NCBI GenBank assembly: GCA_007026445.1
Contig: VDMD01000148.1
Location: forward strand, 1 to 52,690
Origin: Schizophyllum amplum
Lineage: Eukaryota > Basidiomycota > Agaricomycetes > Agaricales > Schizophyllaceae
DNA length: 52,690 nucleotides
Direction of reading: 5' to 3'
In this document: positions 33,069 to 44,851 of the stretch, one piece after another
Numbering within the stretch: the first letter of the stretch is position 1
How the letters are laid out: each line of letters starts with the position of its first letter
Made by a program: the position numbers and the translations under genes
The notes under the pieces: model-generated
What the model was told of the DNA's origin: nothing
Seen by the model: only the letters and a program-made list of their open reading frames with translations
Databases searched by the model: none

Positions 33069-34590
33069 ATGTATATCTTCTCCGCTCTGCCGACCCTCAC
33101 TCTCGGCGCTGCTGCCACAGCCCGCGCCGTCCCGACTGTGCGCCAAAGCGGCACAACAGTCATCACGACATGCGCGAACTCTGGTGATGCAGCGCTCACC
33201 TTCGTACGTGCAAGTTGGTATACCGATGAATGGACTGTTGACAGGATTTCAGGATGATGGTCCCTACATCTATGAGTGCGTACTCTCATTGATCTGTGCC
33301 ACCACAAACTCACTCTCCAATCGTCTGACCTTAGAAAAGACATCGTCGATACCCTTGACGCTGCGGGTGCCAAGGGCACATTCTTCCTCAGTGCGTCCAT
33401 TCCTAGCTTGCCCTGCCAAATCCTCTGATAATTTGCATAGACGGGCAGATGCGTACGGAAACATTTCCTTTTTTCCGTGATCGCTGTCGTTGAACGTTGA
33501 TGATGTACACAGAGCGTTGCATTTACGATGAAGACATGGGTACAAACTCTGACAGGTCACCTCTATCGCCGTACCAGACTGAACTGTTCGTCAGTCGACA
33601 ACATCCTCTACGCGTACAACCACAGCCATCAGCTCGCTTCGCATACCTGGAGTCACCCATACCTGACTCAGATATCAGCCGACCAAAGTGCGTTTTTGAC
33701 AAAAAGCAAAACACTTCTTATCTGACAGACGTCCATAGTGAATCAGGAGATGGAGCGCGTCGAAGGCATGCAAAGCTCACGCCAGCATGCCACATTATAA
33801 GCCTTACGGATCCGTGCAGTGGCCCTTCAGAAGACAGTCGGCGTCGTACCTGCTTTCCTTCGACCCCGTGAGTGGCTATGCCTTGCGTTGCCGCCCGTCC
33901 GATGTTCATGACGCTGCATCAGCCTATGGAAGCACAAATGACCAAGTAAATATTCAGGCCGCTCCTCGAGGGCGATGGTCTGAATGTACAATAGGTCACG
34001 GCAGTCGCCTCAGCCCGCGGGTACAGCGCTCTGGTCGTCTGGAATTTCGAGTTCGTCTGATTACCCCGACGAACGTCAATTACTGATTGCCTCACCCCAG
34101 CTCGAATGACTGGGCGGGCGCGTCGGCTACTGCAGTGAACTCCGCCTACGACAACATCGCTGCTCAGCACCCTGACTCGATCATCACGCTCAACCATGAG
34201 ACGATTGGTACGCCGTCGCCTTTTTCTAGTACAGGGATGTAGCTGACTTACTGGCTGAACAGAACAAACTGCGTGCGTTGGACTCAGATGCATGATACAC
34301 CTTGCGCGATGATGGCACTGAACTTCAATATAGGCATACGACCCTTACGCATGCTATCGAAACCCTCCAGGCGGCTGGTGCGCAGATTTTTTACTCTAAT
34401 GCAAGCTTTACACTCATAAGCAACTTCACTACTAGGTTATAACCTTGTCACGGTCGCGGAATGTATGGGAGTGGATCCCTACCAGAGCATTGGGGAGCCC
34501 TCAACGTCAACTCGTGATGTACGTCGTTCTTGACTTGGCGCAATGCTTCCTTCTCACATGGCGATTTCGCAGAGTACGTGGACGTGCTGA
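33069..34590 (+). CDS. Secreted polysaccharide (chitin) deacetylase, CE4 family
   Basis: Fifteen exons, some only 10-27 bases, join in frame to 252 residues. Residues 1-20 (MYIFSALPTLTLGAAATARA) are a signal peptide. The NodB motifs are in order: TF-DDGP (residues 44-49, split by an intron), the metal site HTWSH (101-105), RPPYG near 140, WNFDSNDW, and TLNHET near the end. The C-terminus is RDSTWTC. The enzyme removes acetyl groups from chitin, giving chitosan, at the cell wall or outside the cell. No chitin-binding module or GPI-type tail follows. Intron 7 (33766-33819) is GC-AG. The HxxxH and DD residues are present, so it should be active. Family is secure; the exact substrate is inferred. 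Confidence 0.9.
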
Positions 34591-34713
34591 ACCAATGGCT
34601 TCAACGCCGACAGCTGAGCGCCGAACAAAAAGGATTCAATAGGGATGAATATTATTGTACAGCAATGGATTTGGGTGACTGGTGATACGGTCGATGCGAA
34701 ACAGAGGGCAGAG

Positions 34714-37700
34714 CTATGAAGCAGACGCCTGAAGACTTTTCGGAAGTGCAGGGACGAGAGATGCAGGAAACTTCCTCGCGAGACTACCGCGGTCATGCCG
34801 CTGCACCACCTCGCCGATGCTCTTCTTCAGGTCATCCCCGACCTGACGTAGGCTAGCCCAGCCGTCGATGCTCATGCGACAATAGGTTGCATACTCTTCT
34901 TCAAGGCGGAGCACCGCATTATAGTGCTCGATACTAGAAAGCAAGGTCAGCCTTTGAATCGGTGAACAAAAAGCAGGAACTGCTTTACTTCTCTCGATCC
35001 ATGTCGCGGAAACCCTCGGCGGCGTCTTTGAGCATTGAGTGTTGTCCCGCGCGAACACCTTTCTTGACGCCGACGAAGCGCCCAGACACTTTGTCGATGA
35101 TAACATCGTGTATTTCGTTCATGACCTGCCACAACATTAGTCTCAGGCCGACAGCAAAGACGGTCGGGCTCTCACCTCTATGATATCCTCTATATCCTTG
35201 TATGACCGTACCTTCGCGGCCCCTACGGTCTCGTAAATCTTGCCTGGGTAATGAACGTGACGTAATTCTTTCTCCTTCGACGGTGATTCGTGTGCTGCAC
35301 ATATGTTAAAATTATGTCTACTTCGCAAAGTAAAAGCCCACAATAAGATGTATCTTGAACGCGACGAGCCGCATGTGCCGGAGCTTTCGAACTGCGAGAC
35401 AGCTGTCGCTGCAAGATTTCGGGCGGAGAAGGCGTAGCAGGCCAGTCGGCGCTCTTCAGGTTTGACTTCGGTCGATCGAATTCAGGCGCGCGTCTAGCTT
35501 CACTGGCGATCCCAGAAGGACAAAGCAAGGATTGGAGAGCCTGAGCAGAGTCGCCGCCGACAAGAGTGGTACCGGACGTCCGGCGTTCCTGTAGATGCGG
35601 CGTAGATATGGCAGTTGTGTCGTTCTGCAAGAGCGTAGATCGGAGAGGAACCTTTGGCGGTGGCATGGCATGAACAGTGACTTCGCGTACTCGAGACACT
35701 CGTGTACTGAGATCAGGCTCGCCATTGCCTTGAGTCGGGTTGTTCGAAGTTCGTGCAGGCGGACTACCGCGGGCGTGCGAGTCGGAGGAGGTCGTATCAT
35801 GAGCAAGAGCGAAGGAGGGCTTGACGTGCGACGCTGCGCGAGGTTTCGAAACCGAGCCGTTAGCAGTTGTGCGCGATTGCGTGCGCTCCTTGACGACAGA
35901 AGAAAATGCAGTCTTCTCTTGCACAGTCTTTGTTGATGAGGCGGCGGAAGGGCGACCAGCAGGTTCCGTTGCGGCAGAAGCAGTGGGTCCAGATGAGCGG
36001 CGAGCAGCAGCAGCGGATGTAGCTGTCTTTCCGATCTTGTCGGGCAACGGCGAGTTCGTAGTGAGGTCAATGTGAGCAGGAGCATCGTTGACAGCGTTTA
36101 TCTCGTCAACAGCAGGAGGTTCGTCAGCAGCAGGAGGTTCGTCAGAAGTGATGGGCTGCAGGTGCATCGTTAGACGGTATCAAGAAAGGTAGCTCAAGAA
36201 CTCACAAGCAGATCTTGCACGAAGTCCCTATATTCCGTGTCGGGCTCTTCAAGAGGGGTGAGCGGTTCATCGAAGTCTCCTCCGAATATAGGTGATGTCG
36301 TGTCATCGTCCATGGCGGCTAATAGTCTGGAAGTTTTTGAGTTGCCTTTGGAGTTCTTCGGGGTCTTCAGTTCGTCCCAAGGCGCTGTATGTGCTTTCTT
36401 TGAGGTGGGGCCGGGCGTCGACGTCGTAGCCTAGTGAAGCATGAGCGATGAGTTTCCGTTCGTGTACCCAAGAGTCATCACCTTAGCACCCTTCAGGTCG
36501 CGAGTCTTCGGAATACGCTTGTCTCTTTCCGTCTGCTGCAGTCAACAGTGTAAGCCGAAGCATCAAATGCACGCAAAACATGCATCATACCTTCGCAACG
36601 CCCTGCTGTCCCAGACCCAATGCCTCGCCCTTCTTTACTCTCGCAGACGTCCGTGATTCTGTAGGCTCCTCGATATCATCGGACTTCTGATCTGGTATCG
36701 CCGAGGGAGGGTCGCTCTTCGTAGTGGACGCCTTGGGTTTCTTCTTCACGTCAGTCTTCTTCTTGAGCTTGCCCTTGCGAGCATCCTTAGCACTGCCCTC
36801 CTGCGCGGTCTTCGGCTGCTTTACGACTTTATCCTGGACCTTCTTGGCCTTGGCCGTCTCGGTGCCCGGAATAGAGTCGAAATCGCTTGATCGATGCGTA
36901 GTTGCGGTTCGAGGGCTGGACGTCCGCCCAGTCTTCCCGTACCGCTTGGCTACACGAGCAGGCCTTGCGTTGGGACGTGCGTCAAAGAGATCGCGAAGCT
37001 TGTTCTTCGGGGGATCCTCCTTGGCAGACACGCGGGCGCGCTTGCTTGGGGGCTCTTGCTCGTCAGGTGCTCCAGGCGGGTGCGGGTCACTATTGGGCGG
37101 AGGGCGCTTCTTGTCCTTCAACGCGACGCGTTGGGCGGCTGATGAAGGATTTACATGCTGAAGAGAGTACGGGCGCGAGAAGGAAACGTACCCTCCTGAC
37201 GGCTAGGGGCCGGCTCTGCGCTCTTGTCCTCTATAGAAGCGTTCGCATTCTTGCGGGACCGCTTCTCACGACGTGAATCGACACGACTCTCGCCTTGATT
37301 ATCGGAGTCCGGTACATGCTGGCGCTTGCGGGAGATGACAAAAGGGTCGCTGTCGGTGCCTGGCTCATCCTGTCCCGCACGACGCGGCTTCGGCTTGGGC
37401 TTCGGGCGTGTCGACTTCGGGCGTCGGGGCGATGGCGAGTCGGGTGTGTCCAGTAGCGGAGACGTAGGCTCAATCACTGCAGCGCCTGCGCTTGAACTGT
37501 TCCAGACTGAAGGTCTGTCAGTATAACGTTTAAAGTGAGACAGCACCGCTGACCTTCTTCAACCCTCTTGACCTTGCTCTACGCGAGACGTATCAGTTAA
37601 GCATTCGCCAGAACGCGCAAAACACTGACCTGCGTGGATGCCACAGGCTCATCCGGATCCTTATCGAACTCGACAATGACTTCTGCCGTCGACACCTTCT

Positions 37701-39340
37701 TATCGCCAGTCAAGATCTTACTCGCCTGCGAAAGTTGAGCGTACACCTAAGGTGGTTCGATTTCGTGCTCACAAGACCACGAGCTTTCAGTGCCCTCTTG
37801 AACCGATCTACGTCCCGCGCCTTTACGCGGAAGGTCAGTGCAAGTTCCCCTTTCGCACCCGCCGACGGGTACAGCTCCTTGCCAAGAAGAGGAGGGCTAT
37901 GAAGAGAGACATGGACACCGTGCCCAATGTCCTGATTGGTGATATGAATGCCTATGACGGTGCGGTAGGATGCTGTAAGGTGGTCAAACGCATCATCCTG
38001 GTCGTACTCAGCCGACGCATATGTCATCAGGAATCTGCCTTCTTACCTGCTCTACGTTCGCATAGAGACCCTTGTCATCAACATAGAGCCTGCCGTTGTC
38101 CAGCTTCTCCGATGAGCTGCCAACGAGGAAGCCGGAGACGTCGAAGGGTTGCGGGCTTGCAGGATGGCATATTAGCTTTCTCCCAAAACCAGCTCATTCA
38201 CTCACTAAGTAAGGCTCCCTTCCGCTAAAGCTGCCATGATGTGAGGAGAAGTTTCGCTCCAATCCGCTGAACGCATATTCGCCAGAATATTGATCACATC
38301 GGCGTGGCAACGAAACAATGCAGGGTCGAAGACGTCCTGGATGAAGCGTAGCCGCGTAGCACCGCCTTGGTCGTTTGATGATGGCAGAGCGGTAGCAAAA
38401 ACTTCCAAAAGATGTTCGACGACGACAAACTCTGCAGGATGTCAAAATTGCGATGACGACCGTGTCGGCGTGAGTACATACCTTTAGTTTGGGAAAGCAT
38501 CCAGCCAATGCGTTTACTGCGTCGTCTCAGCAGGAACGTTCGCATGATGGTAGCATAACGTACGGTCCAAGCAGGTCAGGGGAACGTAGTCGGCGCCTAT
38601 TATCCGAATGCTTAATCGCCGCATCGCTCATAAGCATGTACACCTGACAAACGACGCTGTTAGCTTCGGTAGGGGTGCATATATGCGCCATATTTGCTCA
38701 CCGCGGAGAGTAGGCTTGGTCCACTACAGACGATGTCGTTTTCGTCCTTCGGGAAGTAGAAGTGGCACAGGGCTGAGTATAACACGTCTCCAATGAAAGA
38801 TTTAATCTCTATAACGAGGCAGGATATGAGTTGGCAGGTTGAGATCGCCTGGTAGGCGCAGCGATCACCTTCGGCTTTCTTGCTGTTGCTCTCTAGGAAA
38901 TCCTGCTGTTTGTTAGTATTCATCGCAGGTGAGACAACAAAGATCACGCACAATTACACCATTCACGAGGGAGTCGAGTACGGGCTCCCAGGAGCTTCGC
39001 AGATCATCTTTGCCTGGCCCGGTGAAGGCGTTGATGTTGGTCTCGCTAATGTGGATGAGGACCGCCCGGCAATACTTGAGCATACACTCCGTGTGGTCCG
39101 CATAGAGCGGAAGAAGAGGAGCCCGGAGACATTCTGCAAGCTTGCGGAGTGACGAATCACTAGGATTGGATAGACTCTATAGATCACCTTTAGCGATCGC
39201 CGAATCTCTTGCAATGCGAAGCTCACCAGCAGCGGCACAGTAGCTTGAATACTCTCGATGCCGGCCAATATATCCTTCTTCCTTTGCCTCTTGGTTGCCT
39301 TCTGCAAGGCCAACACCGCTGACTTGATGTCGTTGGACAT
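34714..39340 (-). CDS. Putative meiotic chromosome axis protein (Red1/SYCP2-like)
   Basis: About 1,250 residues over some 18 exons, all junctions in frame. Residues ~1-310 are helical, repeat-like (MSNDIKSAVLALQKATKRQR; FVVVEHLLEVFATALPSSND; HADVINILANM). Directly after comes a beta-rich domain, ~315-440: GRLYVDDKGLYANVE, TASYRTVIGIHIT, VHVSLHSPPLLG, then GELALTFRVKARDVDRFKRA, a PH-like ending in a helix. Residues ~450-1130 are disordered, Lys/Ser/Pro-rich, with basic KRSRK-type patches. The last ~110 residues are a coiled coil (EVMNEIHDVIIDK; YNAVLRLEEEYATYC; LRQVGDDLKKSIGEVV). ARM-like domain, PH-like domain, long disordered middle and C-terminal coiled coil is the plan of Red1, SYCP2 and related axis proteins. 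This is inference from architecture; sequence identity to them is not evident by eye. Confidence 0.5.
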
Positions 39341-39515
39341 GATGATCGCACAGACAGGGAGGGGACTCCGCGTCAGCCGCATTCGCGACGCGTCTGGTCA
39401 CGCGTTCGTGTCACGCGAATTTGCTGACGCGTTATCAATGTTTGTTTGTTGACATTTCCATTTCCTTCCCGCTCCGTCATCACATCCGCGAAATCTCATC
39501 TCTTTGGCCCTCCCG

Positions 39516-40670
39516 ATGCCCCACCTCAAGACCAGGACCTCGCGCGCGGCTGCCATGCTGCCCGCCAACTTACGCTTCCTCCGCCGTGTACCGCCAGCCT
39601 TCACCTCTTCGCCTTCAGAGGACATAGTCCAAGCCGTGTTTCTAGACGGTAAAGCCTCCTCAATAGCTCACTGATGAGCCTTCTCAATTGTTCTACAGCC
39701 TTGCATGCCTACCCGCCTGGTAGCAAACTTCGTCAGCGCGAGCCAGCCTTTGGCAGTTGCACTCCTAGCCGCTGCCGCCTTATCGCTGCCTACATCCAGC
39801 GCAAGATAGGCGTCGCCATGCCCATCAGGCAGGTCATGCAAAGCCTCTACGAGCTTGAGTCTCGAACACAGATCAGCAAATGTACGGCAGTATTCTCATT
39901 GACCACGCAAGCTTGACTCACAGTTCGCCTTAGTATCGTACACCTTTGGCCAGGATGTCACCCTTGCTATCAACACCCCTAGCATCGCCCTTCCAGATCC
40001 GTCTCCTGCCGCCTTCAACCTCGCCAAGCCTCAGGAGGATGAGCTGGTCTCATTGCCTTGCCTTCCTCGCGAAAAGCCATCTCGGACGAGCACAGGGTCT
40101 ATGTCGCAGAGGCGTCAAGCTCTGAACATACCTACTCTTCAACGTCAGCTCTCGATTGCTCGCTACCGCTCGGCGAGCCTTCTCTCAGAAGCGTCCCGGA
40201 CGCCCATTACACCCTTGGATCAAGTACTGCATACGCCGTCCGACCCGCCTCAGTTGCTACCTGCGAAAGCCGGTGCGAAAGCTAGGAACTTCGGGACTCC
40301 GACGAACCGTGCCGAGACGACGAGGCCTACTCCGAACACGCCGCTTCGTTCGACACTATCGCGAGCGAGCGAATCCCCCACTATCTCTTCGAACCCCAAG
40401 ATATCATCTCCCGACTCTCTCAGCCCGCTTGTCAAGAGCTTCAGTCAGCGTATGTCGATGGCGGCGCCGATGCATCTTCCGCGCCGCCTATCATACTCGA
40501 GGGCTGCCCTGCTGGATACCCAAATGCCCGTCGAATCGCCATACTACAGGAACTTACACTCTCCCCGGGAGCCTCTCGCGTCACCTCTTTGTATACAGGG
40601 ATCCGTCTCCGACCGCACGCCCACAGAGTTCTTCTCGTCTACCCATGTGTCTCACATCCGGTGCTGCTGA
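39516..40670 (+). CDS. Unrecognised protein with possible winged-helix N-terminus
   Basis: Exon 1 (39516-39648) begins MPHLKTRTSRAAAMLPANLR; exon 2 (39699-39881) joins in phase. Together they give a helical segment EDIVQAVFLDALHAYPPGSK, CRLIAAYIQRKIGVAMPIRQ and VMQSLYELESRTQIS. This helix-turn-helix-like stretch loosely recalls the Eaf7/MRGBP winged helix of the NuA4 complex, but I do not claim it. Exon 3, from about 39924, is FALVSYTFGQDVTLAIN and then a long Ser/Pro/Arg-rich tail. The exon 2-3 junction is one base out. After about 40640 the coding-like reading switches frame again, and the gene may extend to ~40850. It diverges from the Red1/SYCP2-like gene across only 175 bases. Confidence 0.5.
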
Positions 40671-41322
40671 AGGGCCGGACTCTGAATCGCTACTATTGCG
40701 TCACCCTCCTGCTCTCGAACAAACTGGACTGCTCCTGCTGCGAATATCTATCACGCTCCTTCTGTCAAGCCGCTCCTTCATGCCTCGTCTTCGCTCCCTG
40801 TCCTGCCTTGTATAATGTTTGGTATCCGCTCAGGCGAGGCTATGAGTTTACCTGTAGGTAGATGTAATTTAGTGACCTTGTGTACACTACTGTGAAAGAC
40901 AATTGTAACTCTTCCATATCTCCGGCTATGAAGTTTGAGTTCGGAAGCAACTCCAAGCACAACTTTCGCAAGTGGCAAGCAAGCTGGCGACCGTGGTGGG
41001 AGGCTTCGGTCCGTTCCCCCGGGGCAGCGCGCTGCTGCGCGGGGTTCGATATTCAGACCTTCTCAATACCTTCTCAATACCTTACGCCGAGCTCGACCTC
41101 TAGCATTCCGGCTGAGCGCACCTCAGCGCAGACCAGTTGGCAGGCGCTCTGCTTGCTACACAAAGCTACGGAGACCAAGGCCGCTGCCCTCATGCCCGCC
41201 CGAACATTCCCCTCCTTCATTACCGTTTGTCTTCCTTTCGTTCGCTATGTAGGTCTACTGCTTATGTGTCCTGCAGCCAGCGTGGGTACGAAGGAAACAT
41301 CTGCGGAAGGCAAGCTCATGAT
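40671..41322 (+). other. Unresolved stretch between two plus-strand genes
   Basis: About 650 bases. It may hold the 3' end of the preceding gene in shifted frames (to ~40850) and the 5' part of the bestrophin-like gene. A coding-like stretch at about 40940-41100 (VRKQLQAQLSQVASKLATVV and following) fits neither clearly. TTCTCAATACC is directly repeated near 41060-41080. Confidence 0.35.
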
Positions 41323-42916
41323 ATGACGGTACCTCTGCTCGTGCTTGACTGCCTCGGTAGTACTCGTGGCTGCCAGACGTCCTCCGCGTCAAAGGAAGCG
41401 TGCGTCGCGTCCCCTCGAGCGTGCCCAGAGGCTGACGAAATGCACACAATAGATCATCAGACATATCATCGGCCCAGTCCTGACTGTCACGGCGTGGGCG
41501 GCCCTCGTAGCAGTCTTGCAGTCTCGGGGGCATCCAGTAGAGTTGACGAACTCGGTCGTCCCCCTGCTCTCTGTCGTGGTGGGCCTGATCTTGGTCTTCC
41601 GGTGCGTAACATATCATGTCAATGACATTCCTTCGCTTACTCGGCTTAAAGGAATGGGTTCGTTGTGATCAAGTTCATACAGCGACATGCGCACTGACGC
41701 ATCCTCAAGGACCTCGTATGATCGGTACTGGGAAGGTCGGAAATGCTTCGCGACTTTGACCTCCAACACTCGCAACCTTGCACGCCTCATTTGGGTGCAA
41801 GTGGCCCCTCCTCCCACCGATGACGAGCCTCCATTCACGAAAGGCAAGACGCCGATAGCCAAGATCTCGTCCAAGCAACTGCATCGCCGCAAAGAGGACG
41901 CCCTGCGGCTTTGTCTCTCCTTCGTGTATGCCACGAAGCACTATCTTCGCGGCGAGGACGGCATGAACTACGCTGACTTCCGCGGCGTACTCCCGGCGTC
42001 TTTCTTACGTCTTGCGGAAGCAGGCTTCAACCCCAAGGCCATATCCCTGGCGAATGGCTCCTACGATGCTACGCGAAATAATTCCAACGTGGATTTGACT
42101 GCAAGTGATCTCACTATGCGGGGCGATGCTACAAAGCGTATCAAGGTGAAGCGTAGCAAGGACAAGCTACCTGCAATAAGTACACCTCTCCTGGGCGACT
42201 CGCACTACACGAGCGTCGACTTTTGCAAGGAGACTTCCTTGCCGCTGCCTCTGGGGTGCGTGATCGTGCCGAAGGGCGTGCACTCTGCTCACCTTGTCTA
42301 GGATCGCTCACGAGATCACGCGTTTCCTCTTCGTTTGCCGAAGAGACGGTTGTTTAGAGACTGTGGGTCCGGCCGGTGTCAATGCCATGAACGCTTTTGT
42401 CTCGAACATGATTGATCAACTTACCTCGATGGAACGTGTCGCTAACACGCCTATCCCGTCTTCTTGTGAGTTTTCCGGCATGCTAATTTCGACTGCGAGC
42501 GGTGCTCAACATATGCAGACGGCATCCATCTCAAGCAATGCGTCACGCTATACCTGTTCGCTCTCCCTATGACTATGGTAAACGCCCTCGGGTGGTCTGT
42601 CATCCCTGTGGTGACCATCGTCGCCTTTACCCTGATGGGCATAGAGGGCATCGCTGACCAGATTGAAATGCCCTTCGGTAAGTCGCGTACTGCAGGTGTC
42701 CATTGAATTTGCGCTGATTGCAACTTGAACAGGGATGGAAACGAGCGATCTGCCATTGGACAGATATTGTGAAGACTTGAAAGAGGAGATCCAGTCAGTC
42801 ATCTCCTCTCGTGCACTTCTGCCCGCTCGCTCAACCTCCTCAGCTTCATGATCACAAGTCTGCCGGAAGGCGGGGAAGGTATGTACGGATACGATGATGG
42901 CGAAGGTGATGATTGA
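41323..42916 (+). CDS. Bestrophin-like anion channel (UPF0187/RFP-TM family)
   Basis: Membrane protein of the bestrophin family, which forms chloride or other anion channels. Recognisable parts: YSWLPDVLRVKGS, a first hydrophobic helix GPVLTVTAWAALVAVLQ, then PLLSVVVGLILVFRNGTSYD and RYWEGRKCFATLTSNTRNLA, the family signature. Later come IAHEITRFLFVCR, GIHLKQCVTLYLFALPM, VIPVVTIVAFTLMGIEGIAD and the C-terminus LPEGGEGMYGYDDGEGDD. RN-G of the signature is spliced through a 6-base exon at 41652-41657. Later introns are in phase. The start is uncertain: ATG at 41323 would need a 32-base intron before YSWLP, so a further upstream exon is likely. A ~60-residue insertion (LANGSYDATRNN to DFCKETSLPLPLG) lies between the conserved halves. 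Confidence 0.83.
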
Positions 42917-43168
42917 GGGTTCCTACTTCACGGGTGGCAATGTGCATTATGTCAATTATGGGCGCACATATACCGCATTTTGACATGGACTAGGATTTTG
43001 GAGATAAACGTGACGTGTCACGAACGCTGTACATGATTTTTCTGAAGCCCAACTGAGCCTCGGGTATCTTACAGCGACGGACTTGAAGCTTGAACGGTTG
43101 AGATGGACTCTTGGCGGTACAAAGGGACTTCCGCATAAGGAAATCCCCGCACTTCGTTATCAACCGCC

Positions 43169-44851
43169 ATGATCACGCCTCGATTTTCATGCGATCAAAC
43201 AAAGGAACATGTCAACGTGAAGATATACTGCCCAGCTATACGCGTCAGTTTCATCTTCTTCGTTTCGGCCATTCTCTCACATCTGTCAGGACACAGGCGG
43301 CAGATGTTGATATTCATGTTGACGACACCCTGCTCACCGTTCACATAAACCCATATTTTCTGCGCCTCAATTTTCCCCATCCTGTTTCCGAGGACGAGGA
43401 ATCTTCCGCGCGATATGACGCGGGCTCTGGCTTTCTCTACGTGACTCTCAACAAACAAGTGAAGGGGCAAGAGTTTAAAGATCTTGACTTGCTCTCGAAA
43501 TTACTCGCTCCTCGCCCAACTCCGGCACAAACACCTGGAATCGAGGTGCTGTCTGCGGAAGAAACGGACGCTCAAAAAGTCGATGACGGCGTGGATGCGC
43601 TATCAGCTCAAGCCGAGCGGTTGACGCTTGAGCAAGATGAGTTCTTACGAGGTTCGTGCCGGTCGCATTATTTCTTTACTCAGTCCTGCGCTCGATGTTG
43701 ACTGTTTATAGCCGCGGAGAATGATTGGCAGTATCCACAGACGGTACCGGAGCCGCTAGAGACTCTGGACATCAAAGCGGAGAAACCCTACGGCTTCCTC
43801 GACATGCATTCGGGCTATATGAAGCACGTATCGCTGACGGAGAACGAGGTCAACGAACTGGGTCCCGATACTGAAACCATGTCGCCGAAAATGCGACGAG
43901 AAAAACGCATCGCGCACGAAGACTCGAAATGGGACGAGGAGCACTATATGTACGTGAGCCTGTGCAGGTGCAACAGCGGAGGTTAGCAGCTGATACTCGG
44001 CCTACTTTTAGGGCCGACTACGCAGACGACGGGTACATTCAAGAACTTCTGCACTGGCGCCCTCCGTACACCTCGGAGGCGCCCGTCGACTTCACGGAAG
44101 ATGAGAAGCTCGAAATGCTTGGCCTGCCGCGTAGAGAATGTTTGGACACTCCCTTTTGGGCATGCGCTCTTAAGCTCACATCGCTTCTAGACCTTGCAAC
44201 TCAACAACAGACGGACGGGCTGTATGTGACGCTGATCACTATTCTATTCTCGTATGCATATGAGGCGCGCACGACGCAGATGGACAGCACCCCCGAGAGC
44301 GCCTGGACGATATGCAGCCTCACACCAGCATTCTCTGCACTCGACCCGCCACCGTACGCGCCTGGACCACCGCTGTCACCCGACAACCTGGTCTCTGCAC
44401 TTATACCGTCTTACCGCCGCTCCCTATGCCTCCCGCTCTTCCGATCCTTCCGCCTAGCCGATACCTGCCGTGCGGACGTTGCCACGCTCCTCACGCGCGG
44501 AAAGCGCGCCGTTCTGCGCTGCTTGCTAGCCATGAAGCGCATCCTCGACCATCACGAGGTCTACTACGTATACAGCAAGCTGTGGCTCAATGACTTCTGC
44601 GTATGGGTGCAGGGCTATGCCAGGTGGGCCGCATGCATCTTCTACGACGTCCGAGCTGAAGTCACATGCATAGCGACGCCTTGCTCTCGGATCTAGGGAC
44701 CCGCCTGGCCGCACTTAGCGTACCCAAGGCTGACCTGGGATGGGACTTGGAAGCTTTGGAACAGGCTGCACGGGCTGCATTGAATGGCGAATACGCTTCG
44801 GACAGCGACGACGAGTCTGACGATGACACGGCTGCCCCGGGCCAGCTATAG
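43169..44851 (+). CDS. SHQ1: SHQ1, H/ACA snoRNP assembly chaperone
   Basis: Six exons (43169-43243, 43297-43651, 43712-43949, 44012-44139, 44191-44623, 44674-44851) give 468 residues without a frame error. The N-terminus MITPRFSCDQTKEHVNVKIY is the conserved CS-domain start, continuing DVDIHVDDTLLTVHINPYFL and SGFLYVTLNKQVKG. The SHQ1-specific helical domain follows: KPYGFLDMHSGYMKHVSLTE, REYLATQQQTDGLYVTLITI, RTTQMDSTPESAWTICSLTP and VYYVYSKLWLNDFCVWVQGY. Shq1 protects newly made dyskerin (Cbf5) until H/ACA particles assemble, and so acts in snoRNA and telomerase RNA biogenesis. It ends with an acidic SDSDDESDDDT tail, common in fungal copies. Secure. Confidence 0.95.

Noticed and set aside
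33739..34100. Apparent pseudogenisation of the chitin deacetylase (stops in each frame)
   Set aside because: Accepting a GC-AG intron at 33766 and a GTTCGT donor at 34051 removes every stop and restores the NodB motifs, so the gene is intact.
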